Of a DNA stretch of 64,000 bases, positions 9,151-17,578 are shown piece by piece. Location of the stretch: assembly GCF_000745235.1 (NCBI RefSeq), contig NZ_JQNL01000001.1, positions 372,001-436,000 on the forward strand, written 5' to 3'. This stretch comes from Luteibacter mycovicinus. GTDB taxonomy: Bacteria; Pseudomonadota; Gammaproteobacteria; Xanthomonadales; Rhodanobacteraceae. How positions within the stretch are numbered: position 1 is the first letter of the stretch; each line of letters starts with the position of its first letter. A program made the position numbers and the translations under genes. The notes under the pieces were generated by a model that made no database searches, was not told the DNA's origin, and saw only the letters and a program-made list of their open reading frames with translations.

Positions 9151-9911
9151 GCGATATCACCGAGCGCCACGCCATCACCCGCGTCCGCCACGAACTGAAG
9201 ATGCGCAAGCTCAGCGTGTCCCGCGTGCAGAACCTGACCCCGCACATGGTGCGGGTGACGGTCACCGGGCCGGACCTCGAGGGCTTCGTCACCGCCGCGC
9301 CCGACGACCACGTCAAGCTGTTCTTCCCCGTCGACGACGGCGCGATCAACACGCCGACGATGACCCCGGAAGGCCCGGTGTTCGCCGAGGGTGTCACCCC
9401 GTCGCCCGCCCGGGATTACACGCCGCGCCGCTACAACGCCGCGCATAACGAGCTCGACATCGACTTCGTTCTGCACGGGGAAGGCCCGGCCTCGACCTGG
9501 GCGGAGCGGGTGAAGGTCGGTGACACCCTCGGTGTCGGCGGGCCGCGGGGATCGATGATCGTGCCCCACGACTTCGATCATTACGTGCTGGTCGGCGACG
9601 AAACCGCGCTGCCTGCCATCGGCCGCTGGCTCGAGGAGCTGCCTGCCTCGACACCCGTGACCGTACTCGTCGAGATCGCCTCCAACGAAGAGAAGCAGAT
9701 ACTCGCGCGGGATGTGCACTGGTTCGTGCGCGATCGCTCGTTGCCCTCACTGGACGACACGCTGGCGGCGCTGCCGATCCCGCGCGGCGATACATTCTGG
9801 TGGGTGGCCACGGAGTCGAAGCGTGCGCGATCCCTGCGTTCGCTGCTCGTCGAAACGCGCGGGATCGACAAGGACTGGGTGAAGGCGACGGGGTACTGGC
9901 AGGCCGACTGA
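9147..9911 (+). CDS. Siderophore-interacting protein / ferric-chelate reductase (NfeF/YqjH-like)
   Basis: A 254-residue FAD-binding reductase of the SIP family, which releases iron from ferric siderophores by reduction with NAD(P)H in the cytoplasm. The N-terminal FAD domain includes TPHMVRVTVTG, the flavin-binding RDYTPRRYN and a following DIDFVLHGEGPASTWAERV block. The C-terminal SIP domain shows DETALPAIGRWLEELP and ends in FWWVATESKRARSLRSLL with the typical tail. Its start codon overlaps the padR stop (ATGA), giving strong evidence for one operon under the upstream palindrome. The predicted role is iron release or metal homeostasis, with repression by the PadR protein relieved by metal. 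Confidence 0.92.
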   Translation: MSDITERHAITRVRHELKMRKLSVSRVQNLTPHMVRVTVTGPDLEGFVTAAPDDHVKLFFPVDDGAINTPTMTPEGPVFAEGVTPSPARDYTPRRYNAAHNELDIDFVLHGEGPASTWAERVKVGDTLGVGGPRGSMIVPHDFDHYVLVGDETALPAIGRWLEELPASTPVTVLVEIASNEEKQILARDVHWFVRDRSLPSLDDTLAALPIPRGDTFWWVATESKRARSLRSLLVETRGIDKDWVKATGYWQAD

Positions 9912-10041
9912 TGTCGCGGGGCCTCCGATACTCCCGCAATCACCTCCCCTGCACGACGCTTAATCGCCGCCTTCCGTGAACACATAACGTTGGCGGCGAT
10001 CACGTTACCTCTGTCTCCGTTATGGGAGTGGAGAAGTGACG

Positions 10042-12192
10042 ATGCGACGTGGAAGGAAAATACTGGCCTGGGTCATCGGGATCTTCGTCCTGCTGATCGT
10101 TGCGATCATCTTGTTCATCGCGTTCTTCGACTGGAACCGGTTGAAGCCGACGATCAACGAGAAAGTCTCGGAGGCCATCGGCCGTCCTTTCGCGATCAAT
10201 GGCGACCTTTCCGCGCACTGGTCGCGCGAGCCGGGTGAAAGCGGGCTGGTCAGCCTGATCCCCTGGCCGCACTTCGAAGCGCGTGACATCACCGTCGCCA
10301 ATCCCGACTGGGCGAAGACGAAGCAGTTCGCTACGCTCGACTCCCTCCAGTTCCGCCTCTCGCCCTTCCCGCTGATCTCGCACCGCATCGTGGTGCCGGA
10401 GATCCGTCTTGGCCAGCCGAAGATCGATCTTCAGCGGGTGAAGAACGGTGACAACACGTGGACCTTCAAGCTGCCGGAAAGCACGGGCCCGTCCGAGTGG
10501 CAGCTCGAACTCAACGCGATCGCGTTCGACAAGGGTCACATCGATTTCAACGATGCGCAGACCCAGATCGCCATGGGCATCGACGTGACGCCACTGAGCA
10601 AGGGCATCCCGTTCGACGAGATCATGGCGCAGCAGGAGACCGACTCGCGCGCGCAGGCAAAGAAGACCACGGGCGCCAGCGCCAAAGCGATGTCGAAGAG
10701 CGACGCGGACGAGAAGGACCGCAACGACGAGACCAAGAAGAAGCAGATCTATCAGTTCGCGTGGGAAGCCAAGGGCACGTACAAGAAGTCGACGGTGACC
10801 GCTAAGGCGAAGACCGGCGGCGTGCTCGCGCTCCGCGACTCGAACCGTCCCTTCCCGGTCGCGGCCGACGCGCGCTTCGGCGATACGCATGTCGCCTTCG
10901 TCGGTACCCTTACCGACCCGATCAACATGGGCGCGCTGGACGTCCGCCTGTGGTTTTCCGGCACGAGCATGTCGCATCTGTATGACCTGACCGGCGTGAC
11001 CCTGCCGGACACGCCGCCGTTCGCCACCGAGGGCCACCTCAAGGCCAATCTGAAGAAGGGCGCCAGCGTCTTCACCTATGACCACTTCACCGGCAAGGTG
11101 GGTGGCAGCGACCTGGGCGGGAGCCTGACGTTCAACACGGGCGGGCCGCGTCCGAAGCTGACCGGCGCGCTGAAGTCCAACCAGTTGCTCTTCAGCGATC
11201 TGGCCCCGCTCATCGGCGGTGGCTCGAACGAAGAAAAGGCCGAGCGCGGCGACGCGGTGAAGCAACCTAACGACAAGGTGCTGCCCGTCGAGCCGTTCAA
11301 GACCGATCGCTGGAACGCGATGGACGCGGATGTCGAGTTCACCGGCGTGAAGATCGTCCACGGTGAGCGTCTGCCGATCGACAACCTCTACACCCACCTC
11401 ATCATGAAGGACGCCGTGCTGATCCTCGACCCGCTGAAGTTCGGCGTGGCCGGCGGCACGGTCGGCAGCAACATCAAACTGGACGGATCGAAGACGCCCT
11501 TGAGGGGTGGCTTCAATCTGGGCGCCCGTCATCTGAAGCTGAAGGAGCTCTTCCCGACCTTCGCGCCGATGCAGACCAGCTTCGGTGAGCTCAACGGCGA
11601 TGCTTCCCTCACCGCCACCGGCAACTCGCCCGCCGCCCTGCTGGGCAGCTCGAACGGCGAGGTGAAGCTGCTGATCAACGACGGCGCCATCAGCAGCTCG
11701 CTGCTGGAACTCGCCGGCCTGAATGTCGGCAGCTACGCGGTGAACAAGCTCTTCGGCGATGAGGTAGTCAAGATCAACTGCATGGCCGCCGATCTGGTGG
11801 CGACCAACGGCGACATGGAGTCGCGCCTCTTCGCGCTGGATACCGAGAAGGCTCTGATCAATGTCAACGGCAATATCAACTTCCGGGATGAAAAGCTGAA
11901 CCTCGACATCGTTCCGCATACGAAGGGTTTCCGCCTCTTCTCGCTGCGCTCGCCGCTGTATGTGCACGGGACGATGAAGAACCCCTCGGTCGGCGTGCAC
12001 GCCGGGCCGCTGATCCTGCGTGCGGGCGGTGCGGCGGCGCTGGCGGTGTTTGCCGCTCCTGTCGCTGCTCTCGGTGCCCTGGCCGTGCCGGAGAGCGGCA
12101 AAGCGGATGCGACGCAGTGCAAGCCGTTGCTCGACGACATCCGGAACAACCCGCCTAAGGCCCCGCCGGCTGGGAAGACCAAGGGCCAGTAA
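10042..12192 (+). CDS. AsmA family protein
   Basis: A 716-residue membrane-anchored periplasmic protein. One N-terminal transmembrane helix (ILAWVIGIFVLLIVAIILFI) is followed by the AsmA N-terminal domain and a long beta-rich region ending with the C-terminal AsmA block (around LLINDGAISSSLLELAGLNVG). AsmA-like proteins form bridge-like beta structures linked to phospholipid transport and outer membrane assembly. A short Lys/Asp-rich low-complexity segment near residues 200-235 interrupts the domain. ATG 10042 is chosen because GGAG ends 8 bases upstream; a GTG at 10036 is an alternative. The tail is Pro/Lys-rich. REP sequence follows the stop, and the gene seems to be monocistronic. Confidence 0.88.
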   Translation: MRRGRKILAWVIGIFVLLIVAIILFIAFFDWNRLKPTINEKVSEAIGRPFAINGDLSAHWSREPGESGLVSLIPWPHFEARDITVANPDWAKTKQFATLDSLQFRLSPFPLISHRIVVPEIRLGQPKIDLQRVKNGDNTWTFKLPESTGPSEWQLELNAIAFDKGHIDFNDAQTQIAMGIDVTPLSKGIPFDEIMAQQETDSRAQAKKTTGASAKAMSKSDADEKDRNDETKKKQIYQFAWEAKGTYKKSTVTAKAKTGGVLALRDSNRPFPVAADARFGDTHVAFVGTLTDPINMGALDVRLWFSGTSMSHLYDLTGVTLPDTPPFATEGHLKANLKKGASVFTYDHFTGKVGGSDLGGSLTFNTGGPRPKLTGALKSNQLLFSDLAPLIGGGSNEEKAERGDAVKQPNDKVLPVEPFKTDRWNAMDADVEFTGVKIVHGERLPIDNLYTHLIMKDAVLILDPLKFGVAGGTVGSNIKLDGSKTPLRGGFNLGARHLKLKELFPTFAPMQTSFGELNGDASLTATGNSPAALLGSSNGEVKLLINDGAISSSLLELAGLNVGSYAVNKLFGDEVVKINCMAADLVATNGDMESRLFALDTEKALINVNGNINFRDEKLNLDIVPHTKGFRLFSLRSPLYVHGTMKNPSVGVHAGPLILRAGGAAALAVFAAPVAALGALAVPESGKADATQCKPLLDDIRNNPPKAPPAGKTKGQ

Positions 12193-12199
12193 CCCACCG

Positions 12200-12290
12200 C
12201 AGGAGCGCGCCCTGCGCGCGATGCTTTTTGCCCTGACGGGCATTGAACAAGAGCATTGCCCGGAAGGCGCGCTCCTACGGGTGCGCTGTG
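12200..12290. repeat. REP pair after the asmA-like gene
   Basis: AGGAGCGCGCCCTGCGCGC (from 12201) and the opposing GGCGCGCTCCTAC (about 12276-12288) form an imperfect inverted pair of the local REP family. It separates the AsmA gene from the DMT transporter. Reading frames crossing it are artefacts. Confidence 0.75.
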
Positions 12291-12329
12291 GCGCTTGTGG
12301 ATGCGCCACGGCCCCGGCAAGCTTCGCGC

Positions 12330-13226
12330 ATGTCGCCTTCCCGTAAAGCCCATCTCCAGATCCACTTCTGCGTCCTGCTCTGGGGCTTTACCGCCATCCT
12401 CGGCAAGCTGATCACCCTGGCCGCCCTGCCCCTGGTCTGGTGGCGAATGTTGCTGGTCTCCGGAACCCTGCTCTGCGTGCCCCGGGTGTGGCGAGCGATT
12501 CGCGCGCTTCCGCCAAAGCTGCTGCTGTCCTATGCGGGGATCGGCGTCATCGTCGCGCTGCACTGGCTGACGTTTTACGGCGCGATCAAATTGGCCAACG
12601 CCTCGGTCGCCGCGACGTGTATCGCGCTATGCCCCGCATTTCTGGCCGTGGTCGAGCCATGGGTGGCCGGACGACGTTTCGATCCACGCGAATTGCTGAT
12701 CGGTGCCGCCGTCGTGCCCGGCGTGGCGCTGGTCGCCGGCGGCGTGCCGGGTGAGATGCGGATCGGCCTCGCTGTTGGCGTGCTGTCCGCGTTGTTCGTG
12801 GCGTTCTTCAGCGCGTTCAACAAGCGGCTCATCGATAAGGCCGATTCGCTCACCGTGACCTGTATCGAGCTGGGCACGGGCACCCTGTTCCTTACCGTGC
12901 TTGCACCGTTCATGCCGGGCACGGCATTCCCCGTGCCTGATCTGCACGACGGGGCACTGATCGTTTTGTTGGCCTATGGGTGCACGCTGCTGCCCTTTGT
13001 CCTGGCGCTGACGGCGTTACGGCATCTCACCGCCTTCGCGACGCAGATGGTGACGAATCTGGAGCCGGTGTATGCGATCGTCCTGGCCGTCCCGCTGCTG
13101 GGAGAGCAGAAGGAACTGGGCTGGGCGTTTTACATGGGGGTGGCGATCATTCTGGGCGCCGTGTTTGCTCATCCTTATCTGCATAGGGGTGAGAAGGCGG
13201 AGACGTCGGATCTGGTGGTGCCTTAG
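12330..13226 (+). CDS. DMT-superfamily (EamA) transporter
   Basis: A 298-residue inner-membrane protein with about ten hydrophobic helices in two EamA repeats; the first repeat holds LWGFTAILGKLITL and WWRMLL, the second LLPFVLALTALRHLTAFATQMVTNLEPVYAIV and a closing helix. The family includes amino acid and metabolite exporters; substrate unknown. Start ATG 12330 avoids an upstream in-frame extension that is translated REP sequence. The stop is TAG, followed immediately by a REP repeat. No partner gene is evident. Confidence 0.88.
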   Translation: MSPSRKAHLQIHFCVLLWGFTAILGKLITLAALPLVWWRMLLVSGTLLCVPRVWRAIRALPPKLLLSYAGIGVIVALHWLTFYGAIKLANASVAATCIALCPAFLAVVEPWVAGRRFDPRELLIGAAVVPGVALVAGGVPGEMRIGLAVGVLSALFVAFFSAFNKRLIDKADSLTVTCIELGTGTLFLTVLAPFMPGTAFPVPDLHDGALIVLLAYGCTLLPFVLALTALRHLTAFATQMVTNLEPVYAIVLAVPLLGEQKELGWAFYMGVAIILGAVFAHPYLHRGEKAETSDLVVP

Positions 13227-13227
13227 G

Positions 13228-13282
13228 GTCGCGTGCGCGACGCGCTCCTGCAAGGGATGTCGCGCGCGGGGCGCGCTCCTAC
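13228..13282. repeat. Two tandem REP units
   Basis: Two copies in the same orientation, about 13228-13251 and 13259-13282, each running GTCGCG...GCGCTCCT. They lie between the DMT transporter and a small minus-strand ORF. Confidence 0.7.
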
Positions 13283-13310
13283 AGGAGCTTTGCGTGGGGG
13301 ATGGCGCTGT

Positions 13311-13448
13311 TTATGCCCGGCCGCGTGCGCGCATCGTGCGCTGGCGGCGCACGCGCTTACCGGAGGTGCGCACGCTGCCCTTTGGTGAGGCGGCCTTTTT
13401 TCGGGTAGACGACGGCTTGGCCGGCGTTTGCTGGCTGGATGTCTTCAC
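13311..13448 (-). CDS. Small basic ORF, 45 residues (putative)
   Basis: A GTG-initiated minus-strand ORF with a good ribosome site: GGAG 6 bases upstream of GTG. The predicted 45-residue product begins VKTSSQQTPAKPSS and continues with TRKKAASPKGSVR, ending in an Arg-rich tail. It is strongly basic with no hydrophobic segment, like the tails of nucleic-acid-binding proteins. About three quarters of its codons end in G or C, close to real genes here. It lies downstream of the terminator of the oxygenase gene, so it would need its own promoter or readthrough. It could be a small nucleoid or ribosome-associated protein, or chance. Evidence is the start site, codon use and composition only. Confidence 0.4.
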   Translation of the reverse strand: MKTSSQQTPAKPSSTRKKAASPKGSVRTSGKRVRRQRTMRARGRA

Positions 13449-13467
13449 GAGGTACTCCGGAACGAAA

Positions 13468-13499
13468 ACCGGGAGGGTCCATCGTGGGACCCTCCCGGT
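13468..13499 (-). terminator. Intrinsic terminator of the glmM-oxygenase run
   Basis: A perfect 13-bp stem (ACCGGGAGGGTCC with its complement) and 6-base loop. On the minus strand it is followed by a TTTTCG run, as in an intrinsic terminator, 21 bases after the oxygenase stop codon. Confidence 0.85.
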
Positions 13500-13520
13500 G
13501 AAAAAGCCGCTAAGGCGGAG

Positions 13521-14456
13521 TCAGATCAGTTTGATCTCGCGCAGACGTTCCTGAAGATACTCGTGCGCCGTGATCGGCTCCGGGTAGCGCTTCGGGTTCT
13601 CGGGCGTGATGCAGGACGGCAGCACGTCCAGCACGACATCCGGGTTCGGATGCAGGAAGAACGGCACCGAATAGCGCGGCTTGCGGGCGTTGGCGTTCTG
13701 CGGGTTGGTCACGCGGTGCGTCGTCGACGGGTACACGTGGTTGGTGAGGCGCTGCAGCATGTCGCCGATGTTGACGACGATGGCGTCACCCTCGGTGGTG
13801 ATCGGCAGCCACTCACCTTCACGCGTGAGTACCTCGAGGCCCTCCGCGCTCGCGCCCACCAGCAGCGTGATGAAGTTGATGTCCTCATGCGCACCGGCGC
13901 GCACGTTGGGCACGTCGTCCTGGACGATCGGCGGGTAATGGATCGGACGCAGGATGGAATTGCCCGAGTCGATCTTGTCGTCGAAGAAACGCTCCGGCAG
14001 GTCGATGTGCAGGGCCAGGGCGCGCAGCACGCGCGCGCCGAGCTGGTCCAGCGCGTCGTAGATGCCGTAGCCCTTTTCCTTGAAGTCCGGCACCTCGGAC
14101 GGCCACACGTTGGCCGGCATCACGTCGGCAAACTTCGAGTCGCGCGGGATCTCGCGACCGATGTGCCAGAACTCCTTGAGATCGGCGAACTTGCTGTCCT
14201 TGGCGGTCTCGACCTTGAACGGCGTGTAGCCGCGCGCACCGCCACCGCCGGGGATGTGGTACTGCCGCTTGGTCTCGTCGGGCAGCGCGAAGAAGCGCAC
14301 GAAGGCGTCGTACGCGCCGTCGATGGCTTCCTTCGGGATGCCGTGACCGCTAATGCCGCAGAAACCGAATTCGCGATAGGCCGCGCCGAGCTCGGCGACG
14401 AAGGCGTCGCGGTCGGTCTCGTAACGACGGATATCGAGGGTGGGAACCTTCTTCAT
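13521..14456 (-). CDS. Isopenicillin N synthase family Fe(II) dioxygenase
   Basis: A 311-residue non-haem iron oxygenase. An N-terminal DIOX_N region (1-120) precedes the 2OG-Fe(II) double-stranded beta helix. The iron ligands are His190 and Asp192 in GAHEDINF and His247 in TTHRVTN, and the co-substrate pair RxS is Arg261/Ser263. Proteins of this branch are common housekeeping-like genes in proteobacteria with unknown substrate; beta-lactam synthesis is not implied because no ACV synthetase or epimerase is near. The gene follows glmM by 18 bp on the same strand and ends at a strong terminator, so it is probably the last gene of the orn-folP-glmM run. Confidence 0.9.
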   Translation of the reverse strand: MKKVPTLDIRRYETDRDAFVAELGAAYREFGFCGISGHGIPKEAIDGAYDAFVRFFALPDETKRQYHIPGGGGARGYTPFKVETAKDSKFADLKEFWHIGREIPRDSKFADVMPANVWPSEVPDFKEKGYGIYDALDQLGARVLRALALHIDLPERFFDDKIDSGNSILRPIHYPPIVQDDVPNVRAGAHEDINFITLLVGASAEGLEVLTREGEWLPITTEGDAIVVNIGDMLQRLTNHVYPSTTHRVTNPQNANARKPRYSVPFFLHPNPDVVLDVLPSCITPENPKRYPEPITAHEYLQERLREIKLI

Positions 14457-14474
14457 GCTGCTTCCGGATTTCGT

Positions 14475-15877
14475 TCAGGCGGTTGCCTGGGCCGCCGATT
14501 TTACGGCCTCGGCCAGCTGCCCCGCCAGACGTTCCACTTCGGCCGCGTCGGCGGCCTCGATGGTGACGCGGACCAGCGGTTCGGTACCCGAAGCCCGCAG
14601 TACGACGCGCCCGCGGCCTTCCAGTACGGCTTCCACCTCGGCAAGCGCCTGCTTCACCGTGTCGCTGCCCAGCGCCGCCTTGGCGCCCTGCACGCGCACG
14701 TTGAGCATCGTCTGCGGCAGCTTGACCAGGCCGGCACGGGCCTCGCCGAAGGTCTCGCCCGTCTCGGCCAGGCATTCGAGCAGGGCCAGCGCGGCGACGA
14801 TGCCATCGCCCGTGGTGAAGCGGTCGAGGCACAGCACGTGCCCGGACGTCTCGCCGCCGAGGATGCCGCCGTGTTCCTTGAGCTGCTGCAGGACGTAGCG
14901 ATCGCCCACATTGGCGCGCACGAAGGGGATGTCCATCGCCTTCAGCGCACGCTGCAGGCCATAGTTGCTCATCAACGTGCCGACGACGGGACCCGGCAGG
15001 GATGCCTTGCGCTTCCAGTGGCGCGCGATCACGTAGAGCATGTCGTCGCCATCGGTGACCGAGCCGTCGACATCGACGATGCGGACGCGGTCGCCGTCAC
15101 CGTCGAAGGCGATGCCCAGGTCGGCCCCGCGCTCGACCACGGCTCTGGCCAGCGCCTCGGGGCCGTGGAGCCGACGCCGCGGTTGATGTTGAGGCCGTCC
15201 GGCTCGGCACCGATGGTCGAGACCTCGGCCCCCAGCTCCGTGAACACCTTGGGCGCGACCTGGTAGGTGGCGCCGTGGGCGCAGTCCAGCACCAGACGCA
15301 TGCCGCGCAGCGAGAACTCGTCGGCCACGGTGGACTTGCAGAACTCGGCGTACTTGGTCACCGCGTCGTCGACGCGGCGGGCCTTGCCCAACGCTTCGGA
15401 CGCCACGGTGGCGAAGTCCGCCTCGAGCTCGGCCTCGATCTCGGCCTCGAGCGAATCGTCCAGTTTTTCACCCTGCCCGGAAAAGAACTTGATGCCGTTG
15501 TCCTGGTGCGGATTGTGCGAGGCGCTGATGACGATACCGGCGTCGGCGCGCAGGGAACGCGTCAGGTAGGCCACGCCCGGCGTGGGCATCGGGCCGAGCA
15601 GGCGGACGTCGGCACCCGAGGCGACCAGACCGGCTTCCAGCGCGGCTTCGAACATGTAGCCGGACACGCGGGTGTCCTTGCCGATGACCACCAGCACCTT
15701 GCGGTTGGGGTCGCGGCGATCGGGACCAGCACCGGCCCCGCGGCGGTCGGCGGCGCGGCGGCGCGCCAGCACGGCACCGGCGGCGCGGCCCAGTCGCAGG
15801 ATGAAGTCGGCGCTGATCGGGTATGAGCCGACGTGGCCACGGATGCCGTCCGTACCGAAGTATTTGCGTTCGCTCAT
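14475..15877 (-). pseudogene. glmM: Phosphoglucosamine mutase, frameshifted by one base
   Basis: GlmM converts glucosamine-6-P to glucosamine-1-P for UDP-GlcNAc, peptidoglycan and lipid A, and is normally essential. The N-terminal frame (15877 to about 15160) has FGTDGIRG, the phosphoserine loop [12 protein letters not shown] and [10 protein letters not shown]. The C-terminal frame (about 15158 to 14475) resumes at [15 protein letters not shown] with metal-binding AFDGDGDR and sugar-phosphate-binding ASGTEPLVR. Reading on after STAP in the first frame gives an Arg/Pro/Trp-rich shadow. Adding one C after plus-strand position 15158 restores an uninterrupted protein of 467 residues. All active-site motifs are intact on both sides, so a base-call error at a short G/C run is more likely than a real null mutation. 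An unusual insertion ([12 protein letters not shown]) follows residue 40. Confidence 0.9.
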
Positions 15878-15948
15878 GGCTAATTCCTTTCCGGGGTTGG
15901 AAGGATACCTCCGGATGGGGGGTGCCGCGTCGTCGCCTTGTCGGCTTT

Positions 15949-16005
15949 TCGCGCGCAGGGCGCGCTCCTACGAAAGCCGCGTGTAGGAGCGCGCCCTGCG
16001 CGCGA
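15949..16005. repeat. REP pair between folP and glmM
   Basis: Perfect 23-bp inverted arms, 15949-15971 and 15983-16005, with an 11-base loop. The core is GTAGGAGCGCGCCCTGCGCG. It lies inside the orn-folP-glmM run and may set different mRNA levels for the two halves. Confidence 0.88.
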
Positions 16006-16032
16006 CCCCGGCGCCCGCGCGCGATCCCCGGC

Positions 16033-16932
16033 TCAGTCGTCGTCCGGCCAGCGCGGCATCGTGAGTTTGTCGACCCGGGCGGCGGTGTCGCCGGCCTGGA
16101 CGGCGTGCTGCACGGCCAGGGCGTCCACCGTGGCGGCCACGTCGTGGACGCGGACCAGGATGGCGCCACGCTGCACGGCGATCAGGGCGGCGGCGACCGA
16201 GCCGGAGACCCGGGCGCGCGGATCGTCACGACCGGTGATGGCGCCGATCATCGACTTGCGCGACAGACCGACGTACGCCCCGGCGCCGAGTTCCGCGAAG
16301 CGCCCCGTGGCGCGCAGCAGGGCCAGGTTATGTTCGAGGTTCTTGCCGAATCCGAAGCCGGGGTCGACCAGCACCCGCCTGCGATCGATGCCGGCCAGTT
16401 CACACGAAAACAGCCGGTCGGTCAGGAAGCGATGGACCTCGCCGACCACGTCGTCGTAATCCGGCGCGTCCTGCATGCCCCGGGGCTCGCCCTGCATGTG
16501 CATCAGGCAGACCGGCACCCGCAGATCGGCGGCGGCATCGAGCGCACCCTCACGACGCAACGCGAAGACGTCGTTGATCATGCCGGCGCCGGCGCCGACG
16601 GCGGCGCGCATCACCTCCGCCTTGGAGGTGTCTATCGAGAGCGGCACGGTGGTCGCCGCGGCCAGCCGCTCGATCAGCGGGACCACGCGACGGATTTCTT
16701 CCGCGGCGCCGACATCGTCCGCACCGGGGCGGGTGGACTCACCGCCGATGTCGAGCATGTCGGCGCCTTCTTCGACCAGACGCAGAGCGTGCTCGTAGGC
16801 GGCGTCGAGCGTGTCGTACCGGCCGCCGTCCGAAAACGAATCCGGCGTGACGTTGACGATGCCGACGACGCGCGGTCGGTCGAGGACCAGTACGCGCCCG
16901 TTGCAGTCCAGCGAGGTGGCGAAGGGATTCAT
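16033..16932 (-). CDS. folP: Dihydropteroate synthase
   Basis: A 299-residue TIM-barrel enzyme that joins p-aminobenzoate to 7,8-dihydropterin pyrophosphate in folate synthesis; it is the sulfonamide target. Motifs are GIVNVTPDSFSDGG near residue 24, the pterin-site DIGGESTRPGAD, a Lys in SIDTSKAEVM, and the phosphate-binding GLSRKSMIG towards the C-terminus. It starts 3 bp after the oligoribonuclease stop and lies upstream of glmM, an association (folP-glmM) widespread in proteobacteria. A REP pair separates it from glmM. Confidence 0.95.
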   Translation of the reverse strand: MNPFATSLDCNGRVLVLDRPRVVGIVNVTPDSFSDGGRYDTLDAAYEHALRLVEEGADMLDIGGESTRPGADDVGAAEEIRRVVPLIERLAAATTVPLSIDTSKAEVMRAAVGAGAGMINDVFALRREGALDAAADLRVPVCLMHMQGEPRGMQDAPDYDDVVGEVHRFLTDRLFSCELAGIDRRRVLVDPGFGFGKNLEHNLALLRATGRFAELGAGAYVGLSRKSMIGAITGRDDPRARVSGSVAAALIAVQRGAILVRVHDVAATVDALAVQHAVQAGDTAARVDKLTMPRWPDDD

Positions 16933-16935
16933 GGC

Positions 16936-17502
16936 TCAGCCCTGCTGCGGGCCGCCCATCGGGCCCATGAAGCGACGGTAGTAGCGAAGCTCTTCGATCG
17001 AATCGCGGATGTCGGACAGCGCGGTGTGAGCGGAGTCCTTGTTGAAGCCGCGAGCGATGTCCGGCGACCAGCGACGCGACAGCTCTTTCAACGTGGATAC
17101 GTCGAGGTTGCGGTAATGGAAGAAGCGCTCCAGCTTCGGCATCTCGCGATGCAGGAAGCGGCGGTCCTGGCAGATGGAATTGCCGCACATCGGCGACTTG
17201 CCGGCGGGCACCCACTGCCTGAGGAATTCGATGGTGGCCGTTTCGGCTTCACCCGGTGCGGTGTCGGACTCGACGGCCCGACCCCAGAGGCCCGAACGCA
17301 TATGCTGGTTACGATTCCAGGCGTCCATCTGCTGCAGGCGCGCGTCGGCATGCGAGATCGCGAAGACCGGGCCCTCAGCCAGAACGTTCAGATCCTTGTC
17401 GGTCACGATCGTGGCGATCTCCAGGATGGAGTCGTTGTCCGTGTCCAGACCGGTCATTTCCAGGTCGATCCAGATGAGGTTGTCGTCGTGCGCTGCGGTC
17501 AT
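16936..17502 (-). CDS. orn: Oligoribonuclease
   Basis: A 188-residue DEDDh 3'-5' exoribonuclease that degrades 2-5 nt RNAs and, importantly here, pGpG from c-di-GMP breakdown. Asp13 and Glu15 in [11 protein letters not shown], a central [16 protein letters not shown] block, [10 protein letters not shown] and the final [18 protein letters not shown] supply the four acidic residues and the catalytic histidine. Length is normal. It heads the minus-strand run with folP, and is divergent from sbcB across a 76-bp intergenic region that must hold both promoters. The link to c-di-GMP turnover fits the many GGDEF/EAL genes in the window. Confidence 0.96.
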   Translation of the reverse strand: MTAAHDDNLIWIDLEMTGLDTDNDSILEIATIVTDKDLNVLAEGPVFAISHADARLQQMDAWNRNQHMRSGLWGRAVESDTAPGEAETATIEFLRQWVPAGKSPMCGNSICQDRRFLHREMPKLERFFHYRNLDVSTLKELSRRWSPDIARGFNKDSAHTALSDIRDSIEELRYYRRFMGPMGGPQQG

Positions 17503-17578
17503 GGGGGCTCCTAACGGTGTCGCCCAGTCTAACGGCAGTGCGCGTGGAAAGCAGGTCGACCCATGAGATGATGTGCCG

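Noticed and set aside
10000..12309. 769-codon minus-strand ORF opposite the AsmA gene
   Set aside because: Shadow of high GC third positions; no motif, composition of an antisense frame.
13521..14456. Beta-lactam biosynthesis because of the IPNS-like oxygenase
   Set aside because: No ACV synthetase, epimerase or transporter nearby; the family is broad.
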